From NCBI GenBank assembly GCA_945872245.1, contig CAMBZB010000052.1, positions 1 through 9,693 on the forward strand: a stretch of 9,693 nt of DNA, in the 5' to 3' direction. The DNA comes from Flavobacterium psychrophilum. Its GTDB lineage: Bacteria; Bacteroidota; Bacteroidia; Flavobacteriales; Flavobacteriaceae. Both the position numbers and the translations under genes were made by a program. The notes beneath the pieces are model-generated. The model had not been told where the DNA came from, made no database searches, and saw only the letters and a program-made list of their open reading frames with translations. Below, in pieces: positions 7,140-9,693 of this stretch. Numbering within the stretch: position 1 is the stretch's first letter; each line of letters starts with the position of its first letter.

Positions 7140-8138
7140 TTATTTTTTGGATTCATTAACTAATCTCTTCAATATGGCCCATTGTTTTAGGGCATCACGT
7201 GCTTCGATTGCAGGGTAACCTAACATCGTTTTTCCGCCTGGAATATCTTTAGTCACGCCAGAACCTCCACCAATAATTGCTCCATCACCTATGGTCACGT
7301 GATCGGTAATGGAGGCACTTCCGCCAATGAGGACGCCGTCTCCAAGAGTTACCGAACCGGCTAAACCACTTTGTCCTGCCATAATGCAGAATCTTCCCAG
7401 TTTGCTGTTGTGTCCAATTTGGATTAAATTATCAATTTTGCAACCGTCACCTAAAACGGTCGAACTGAATTTTCCTCTATCGACGCAAGTATTAGCGCCA
7501 ATTTCAACATTATTTCCAAGAATAACATTTCCAATTTGAGGAATTTTGACCAAGCCTCTCTGTGGGTCAGGGCGGAATCCAAAACCATCCGCACCAATTG
7601 TGGCGTTAGGATGAATAATGCAATCGTTGCCCATATGACAGCGTTCCCGAACAACTGCGCCTGACCAAATCACCGAGTTTTTTCCAATCGTACATTCATC
7701 AAGAATCGTAACATTTGGATAAATAGTAACGTTTTCTCCAAGTTGAACTTTTGGACCAATGTAACTTCCGGCACCAATTCGGGTTCCGTTTCCTATGATG
7801 GCAGTTTTGTCAATAATAGCGGTTGGGTGAATGTCGATACTGAATAAAGGAGTGGGTGGTGCGAAAAGTTCCAGCACTTGTGACATGGCCAAATCCGCAT
7901 TTTGTACTTTGATAAATGCCCTATTTTCGCCGGGTTCAATTGATATGTCCTCGTTTATAATCGCAGCACATGCTTTAGAATTTGCCCAAAATTTTTCATA
8001 TTTCTTATGTCCAATAATCGAAATATCGGAAACGATGGCAAGTTCTAATTCTTCGGGAGCGGTAATTTTTATTGAGGTATCACCAATAATAATACCGTTT
8101 AAAATTTCGTTTATTTCTTGGATGGAGTAGGATTTCAT
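7140..8138 (-). CDS. lpxD: UDP-3-O-(3-hydroxyacyl)glucosamine N-acyltransferase (LpxD)
   Basis: 332 residues from the ATG at 8136-8138 ([10 protein letters not shown]), the normal size for LpxD. Residues 1 to about 100 are the N-terminal uridine-binding domain ([13 protein letters not shown] and the following strands); from about 104 on runs a left-handed parallel beta-helix of hexapeptide repeats ([20 protein letters not shown] and many IG/LG turns). The conserved IGADGFGF and [12 protein letters not shown] segments are present, and His243 (IQIGHN) corresponds to the catalytic base His239 of E. coli LpxD. It N-acylates UDP-3-O-acyl-glucosamine with a hydroxyacyl-ACP in lipid A synthesis, in the cytoplasm. 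The frame is open further upstream to 8231, but those 31 extra codons lie almost wholly inside the insertion sequence and give a non-LpxD peptide, so the later ATG is chosen. The IS ends only 14 bases before this ATG, so expression is probably altered. Some Bacteroidota carry two lpxD copies; whether this is the only one cannot be told here. Confidence 0.9.
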   Translation of the reverse strand: MKSYSIQEINEILNGIIIGDTSIKITAPEELELAIVSDISIIGHKKYEKFWANSKACAAIINEDISIEPGENRAFIKVQNADLAMSQVLELFAPPTPLFSIDIHPTAIIDKTAIIGNGTRIGAGSYIGPKVQLGENVTIYPNVTILDECTIGKNSVIWSGAVVRERCHMGNDCIIHPNATIGADGFGFRPDPQRGLVKIPQIGNVILGNNVEIGANTCVDRGKFSSTVLGDGCKIDNLIQIGHNSKLGRFCIMAGQSGLAGSVTLGDGVLIGGSASITDHVTIGDGAIIGGGSGVTKDIPGGKTMLGYPAIEARDALKQWAILKRLVNESKK

Positions 8139-8149
8139 TACTTGGAGAT

Positions 8150-8152
8150 TAT
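8150..8152. repeat. Left copy of probable TAT target-site duplication
   Basis: TAT directly precedes the left terminal repeat and recurs at 9071-9073 directly after the right one. Three-base A/T duplications fit the IS5 family. Three bases are short enough to match by chance, so this is supportive only. Removing the IS and one TAT rejoins the flanks without a break. Confidence 0.55.
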
Positions 8153-8168
8153 GAAGTGGTTTAAACTT
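8153..8168 (+). repeat. Left terminal inverted repeat of the IS
   Basis: GAAGTGGTTTAAACTT, perfectly complementary to 9055-9070. Its outer base is 14 bases upstream of the lpxD start codon. Confidence 0.93.
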
Positions 8169-8183
8169 ATTTGGTAAATAAAA

Positions 8184-8236
8184 AAGGGTTGACGAAATTT
8201 GTGTTGCAAAACATAATAATTTCAAAATCAACCCTT
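8184..8236 (+). promoter_or_regulatory. Hairpin covering the transposase leader up to the start codon
   Basis: AAGGGTTGA (8184-8192) pairs perfectly with TCAACCCTT (8228-8236), and GAAATT (8194-8199) with AATTTC (8218-8223), giving 15 base pairs interrupted by a small asymmetric bulge, with an 18-base loop. The right arm ends on the base before the transposase ATG (8237-8239). An RNA begun outside the IS would contain both arms and fold over the translation start region; an RNA begun inside, near 8224, would lack the left arm. This is the layout known from IS10 and IS50, where such a structure silences transposase made from read-through transcripts. That role here is inference. Confidence 0.65.
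8189..8217 (+). promoter_or_regulatory. Promoter-like sequence for the transposase
   Basis: TTGACG (8189-8194), 17 bases, then CATAAT (8212-8217): close to a classical sigma-70 -35/-10 pair, with an expected start near 8224, about 13 bases before the ATG. It matches the general bacterial consensus better than the Bacteroidota TAnnTTTG form, so its strength in this host is uncertain. It lies wholly inside the leader hairpin. Confidence 0.4.
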
Positions 8237-8782
8237 ATGTACAGTGTACTCGACAAAGATATAATAAAATGTGAAATTGTACCTTATTTGCCTTTAGCAA
8301 AAAGAGGTTTTCAAGTAACAGTTCCTTTAGAGGAAATTGTAAATGCAGTTCTTTACAAGTTAAAAACAGGAGTTCAATGGTATCAATTGCCCGTAAAATC
8401 TTTATTTGACCACGAGCCATTAAGTTGGCAATCAGTTTATTATCACTATCGAAAATGGTGCACAACAGGTGTTTTAAAAAAAAGCTGGACAAGTATTTTA
8501 GAAAACAATAAATCAAAGTTTGACCTTTCAAGCATAGATTTTGATGGTAGTCATACCAGCGCAATCAGAGGTGGAGAAGATGTAGAATATCAAGGTAGAA
8601 AAAAGCGAAAAACAACTAATGCACTATATTTAAGCGACAGACAAGGTTTACCATTAGCAATTTCTAGCCCTGTGGCTGGAAATCATAACGATCTTTATAA
8701 TATTGAAGTTCAGTTTGAAGTAGTAACAGGAACATTAGAACAAGCAAATATTCCTGTTGATGGACTTTTTTTTAAATGCTGA
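8237..8782 (+). CDS. IS5-family transposase, first frame (N-terminal part)
   Basis: 181 residues from the ATG at 8237 (MYSVLDKDII); the upstream ATG at 8171 lies at the edge of the terminal repeat and ahead of the leader hairpin, so it is not preferred. Residues of about 15-90 form the N-terminal helix-turn-helix type domain of IS4/IS5 transposases (AVLYKLKTGVQWYQLP, SVYYHYRKWC). The first catalytic Asp is in SIDFDGSHTS (Asp103, or Asp101), and GLPLAISSPVAGNHND at 137-152 is the usual following block. The frame then crosses a T8 run and stops at TGA (8780-8782), just before the block holding the second Asp. By itself it lacks two of three catalytic residues; with a one-base frame change it joins the next frame into a 274-residue enzyme. 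Confidence 0.88.
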   Translation: MYSVLDKDIIKCEIVPYLPLAKRGFQVTVPLEEIVNAVLYKLKTGVQWYQLPVKSLFDHEPLSWQSVYYHYRKWCTTGVLKKSWTSILENNKSKFDLSSIDFDGSHTSAIRGGEDVEYQGRKKRKTTNALYLSDRQGLPLAISSPVAGNHNDLYNIEVQFEVVTGTLEQANIPVDGLFFKC

Positions 8783-9062
8783 TGCAGGATTTGATTCTAA
8801 AGAGTTTAGATTGTGTTGTGAGAAAAAAGAAATAAATGCAAATGTTTGTTTCAACAAAAGAAACGGAGATGCAGATAGAGAGGAATATTTTGACCAATTG
8901 CTTTATAATGAACGATATAAAATTGAAAGAACAAACGCTTGGATGGATAATTTTAGATCGTTACTAAATAGATTTGATACAACAACGGCAAGCTGGTTAG
9001 GCTTTAATTATCTAGCTTTCATAGTAATTGCACTAAAAAAGTTTAACAAAATAAAAGTTTAA
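8760..9062 (+). CDS. IS5-family transposase, second frame (C-terminal catalytic part)
   Basis: About 100 residues in the +1 frame relative to the first part, overlapping it by 23 bases. It holds LNADAGFDSKEF with the second catalytic Asp (Asp182 in the joined protein) and YNERYKIERTNAWM with the catalytic Glu (Glu230), matching the IS5 Y-2-R-3-E pattern; the Lys often found six residues further on is Asp here. The stop codon TAA (9060-9062) lies inside the right terminal repeat. An ATG at 8760-8762 exists, but a separately initiated product would lack the DNA-binding domain and the first Asp, so its main use is presumably as the tail of a fused transposase, unless the gene is simply broken. 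Confidence 0.82.
   Translation: MDFFLNADAGFDSKEFRLCCEKKEINANVCFNKRNGDADREEYFDQLLYNERYKIERTNAWMDNFRSLLNRFDTTTASWLGFNYLAFIVIALKKFNKIKV
8766..8776 (+). other. T8-AAA run where the transposase changes frame (recoding site or disabling indel)
   Basis: Eight Ts (8766-8773) followed by AAA. The first frame reads CTT TTT TTT AAA TGC TGA; dropping one T gives CTT TTT TTA AAT GCT GAT, which continues directly as LFLNADAGFD. The needed change is +1 (or -2), not the -1 of classical IS frameshifting. The run length suits loss of one U by RNA polymerase slippage, or a +1 ribosomal slip. A real inactivating insertion or a homopolymer sequencing error is equally compatible. Confidence 0.7.
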
Positions 9063-9070
9063 ACCACTTC
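9055..9070 (-). repeat. Right terminal inverted repeat of the IS
   Basis: AAGTTTAAACCACTTC, the perfect complement of 8153-8168. It contains the transposase stop codon, so the last codons of the gene are fixed by the repeat. Confidence 0.93.
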
Positions 9071-9073
9071 TAT
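9071..9073. repeat. Right copy of probable TAT target-site duplication
   Basis: TAT directly follows the right terminal repeat and matches 8150-8152 on the other side of the element. Confidence 0.55.
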
Positions 9074-9332
9074 GTTAAATTCTTGGTATAATTGTCAAAT
9101 TAAGTAATTTTACGTTTGATTTCCTAATGGATTATTTCTGATTATTTTAAATAAATTAATATTTAATAGTTAAATCCATCTTGCAATAAGTCTATTTGTT
9201 GGAGAGAAGATTCTAAAAACACCCCCAAAAAGATAAATAAAAGCCTTTAGGTTTGGAATATTACTGTTTTTAATTTCCATTTGGAAACTTGAAATTTATC
9301 CTAAAATAATTTTTTATTAGATCTATTTATCG
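9074..9332. other. A+T-rich non-coding spacer between the IS and the ArsR-type gene
   Basis: About 260 bases with no convincing reading frame on either strand. Its left edge is the DNA that lay next to the lpxD start before the IS arrived; on the minus strand, TTAATTTG (complement of 9096-9103) is one base from TAnnTTTG and would have been about 40 bases before the lpxD ATG. A small inverted repeat, TTTCCA/TGGAAA, is at 9274-9287. No RNA gene or fragment of a known gene was recognised. Confidence 0.5.
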
Positions 9333-9334
9333 TA

Positions 9335-9360
9335 ATATTGCAATATAAATATATTTATAT
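9335..9360. promoter_or_regulatory. Overlapping palindromes at the ArsR-type gene start: probable operator
   Basis: ATATTGCAATAT (9335-9346) is a perfect 12-base palindrome, overlapped by a perfect 18-base palindrome at 9343-9360 (ATATAAATATATTTATAT) whose last two bases are the AT of the start codon. ArsR/SmtB dimers bind A+T-rich dyads at or near their own start and repress until metal or arsenite binds. The position is right for autorepression. The region is very A+T-rich, so the 18-base palindrome is less significant than its length suggests; the GC-centred 12-base one is the better operator core. TAATATTG at 9333-9340 is also one base from TAnnTTTG. Confidence 0.5.
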
Positions 9361-9691
9361 GGGAGCTACGAAAACAGATTTTTTTACGGAACAACAAAAT
9401 GAGTTGGCAGTTTTGGCTAAAGCATTAGGGCATCCCGCACGGATAGCTATTATTGAATATTTACTAAAAGTGAATACTTGTATTTGCGGCGATATTGTCA
9501 ATGAGTTGCCATTGGCGCAGCCCACGGTTTCACAACACTTGAAAGAATTGAAGAATGCAGGCTTAATCAAAGGTAACTTTGAAGGAACTTCGATTTGCTA
9601 TTGCATTAACGAAACAGGTTTCGAAAAGATAAAAGGTTTTTTTCAAGACATTGCAAAATATTTAGAGAATAAGAAAAACTTATGTTGTTAA
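9359..9691 (+). CDS. ArsR/SmtB family metalloregulatory repressor
   Basis: 110 residues from the ATG at 9359 (MGATKTDFF); a TTG seven codons upstream would place the start inside the palindrome and is less likely. It is a winged helix-turn-helix protein: ALGHPARIAIIEYLL at 22-36 is the characteristic ArsR entry helix, QPTVSQHLKELKNAGLI at 54-70 is the recognition helix, and GNFEGTSICYCIN at 72-84 is the wing. Cys41-x-Cys43 (NTCICGDI) sits where the ELCVCDL arsenite/cadmium site of ArsR proteins lies, and further Cys at 80, 82, 109 and 110 could contribute. It most likely senses arsenite or another thiol-binding metal and derepresses its operon when bound. The gene starts in overlapping palindromes and ends 2 bases from the window edge; the controlled genes are expected immediately downstream, out of view. 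It is over 6 kb from the arsC gene of this window and in the opposite direction. Confidence 0.9.
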   Translation: MGATKTDFFTEQQNELAVLAKALGHPARIAIIEYLLKVNTCICGDIVNELPLAQPTVSQHLKELKNAGLIKGNFEGTSICYCINETGFEKIKGFFQDIAKYLENKKNLCC

Positions 9692-9693
9692 AT

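Larger units (their letters stand above)
8153..9070 (+). mobile_element. Complete insertion sequence, IS5 family (two-frame transposase)
   Basis: A 918-bp element bounded by 16-bp perfect terminal inverted repeats (GAAGTGGTTTAAACTT at 8153-8168 and its complement at 9055-9070), flanked by TAT on both sides. With a 2-base gap, similarity extends about ten bases further in. It carries one transposase gene split over two frames, with a DDE triad and an IS5-like YxxRxxxE motif. The size, short target duplication and split gene fit the part of the IS5 family that includes IS427 and IS1031, but the exact group needs an ISfinder search. The transposase points away from lpxD. Both ends are intact, so the element could still move if the frameshift is bypassed. 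Confidence 0.92.

Noticed and set aside
8139..8231. N-terminal extension of the lpxD frame by 31 codons
   Set aside because: Almost all of it lies inside the insertion sequence, and the peptide has no LpxD similarity; the ATG at 8136-8138 gives a normal-length LpxD.
8171..8236. Upstream ATG at 8171 as transposase start
   Set aside because: It sits at the edge of the left terminal repeat and upstream of the leader hairpin and promoter-like sequence; the ATG at 8237 gives the usual N-terminus for the family.
8235..8564. 109-codon minus-strand frame inside the IS
   Set aside because: Antisense to the conserved transposase domain, with no recognisable protein features.
9338..9358. TTG at 9338 as start of the ArsR-type regulator
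   Set aside because: It would place the start inside the palindromes and add a non-conserved QYKYIY stretch; the ATG at 9359 is the natural start.
1..9693. CRISPR array, tRNA, rRNA or known defence system
   Set aside because: No regularly spaced repeats, no cloverleaf-like segments with a CCA end, no rRNA-like stretches and no nuclease/methylase/toxin genes were seen.

Overview
The window looks like chromosomal DNA of a member of the Bacteroidota, most likely Flavobacterium or a close relative. The reasons are low G+C content, weak or absent Shine-Dalgarno sequences, near-matches to the TTG / TAnnTTTG promoter type, a carboxypeptidase-regulatory-domain plus plug outer-membrane receptor with a Bacteroidota-style signal peptide, a short (350 aa) MenE, and an LpxD of Flavobacterium type. 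This assignment rests on protein and motif recognition, not on a database search.

Left part (1-5252): a 54-residue membrane protein (+) ends at a bidirectional terminator (180-216). That terminator also ends a leftward unit of a glutaredoxin-type arsenate reductase (arsC) followed by an 830-residue TonB-dependent receptor-like protein. Divergent from arsC runs a rightward two-gene unit: a CPBP (CAAX protease/bacteriocin-processing type) intramembrane metalloprotease and menE, the o-succinylbenzoyl-CoA ligase of menaquinone synthesis.

Middle part (5253-8138): a convergent spacer of about 180 bp holds two perfect inverted repeats. It is followed by two leftward genes: lpxD (lipid A acyltransferase), and downstream of it a carboxyltransferase (beta) subunit of the methylcrotonyl-CoA carboxylase type, without its biotin-carrying partner in view.

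Right part (8139-9693): a complete IS5-type insertion sequence of 918 bp (8153-9070) with 16-bp perfect terminal inverted repeats and a probable TAT target duplication. It sits 14 bp upstream of the lpxD start codon, so it has probably split lpxD from its native promoter. Its transposase is in two frames that meet at a run of eight Ts; removing one T restores a 274-residue DDE transposase. A strong hairpin sits immediately before the transposase start codon, with a promoter-like sequence inside it. Beyond the IS, an ArsR/SmtB-type metalloregulator with a CxC motif begins inside overlapping palindromes that are likely its operator; whatever it controls lies past the window edge.

Most of the window is ordinary housekeeping DNA. 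The parts that deserve attention are the IS (its T8 recoding site and hairpin leader) and its position against lpxD. I see no CRISPR array, tRNA, rRNA or evident new defence system.
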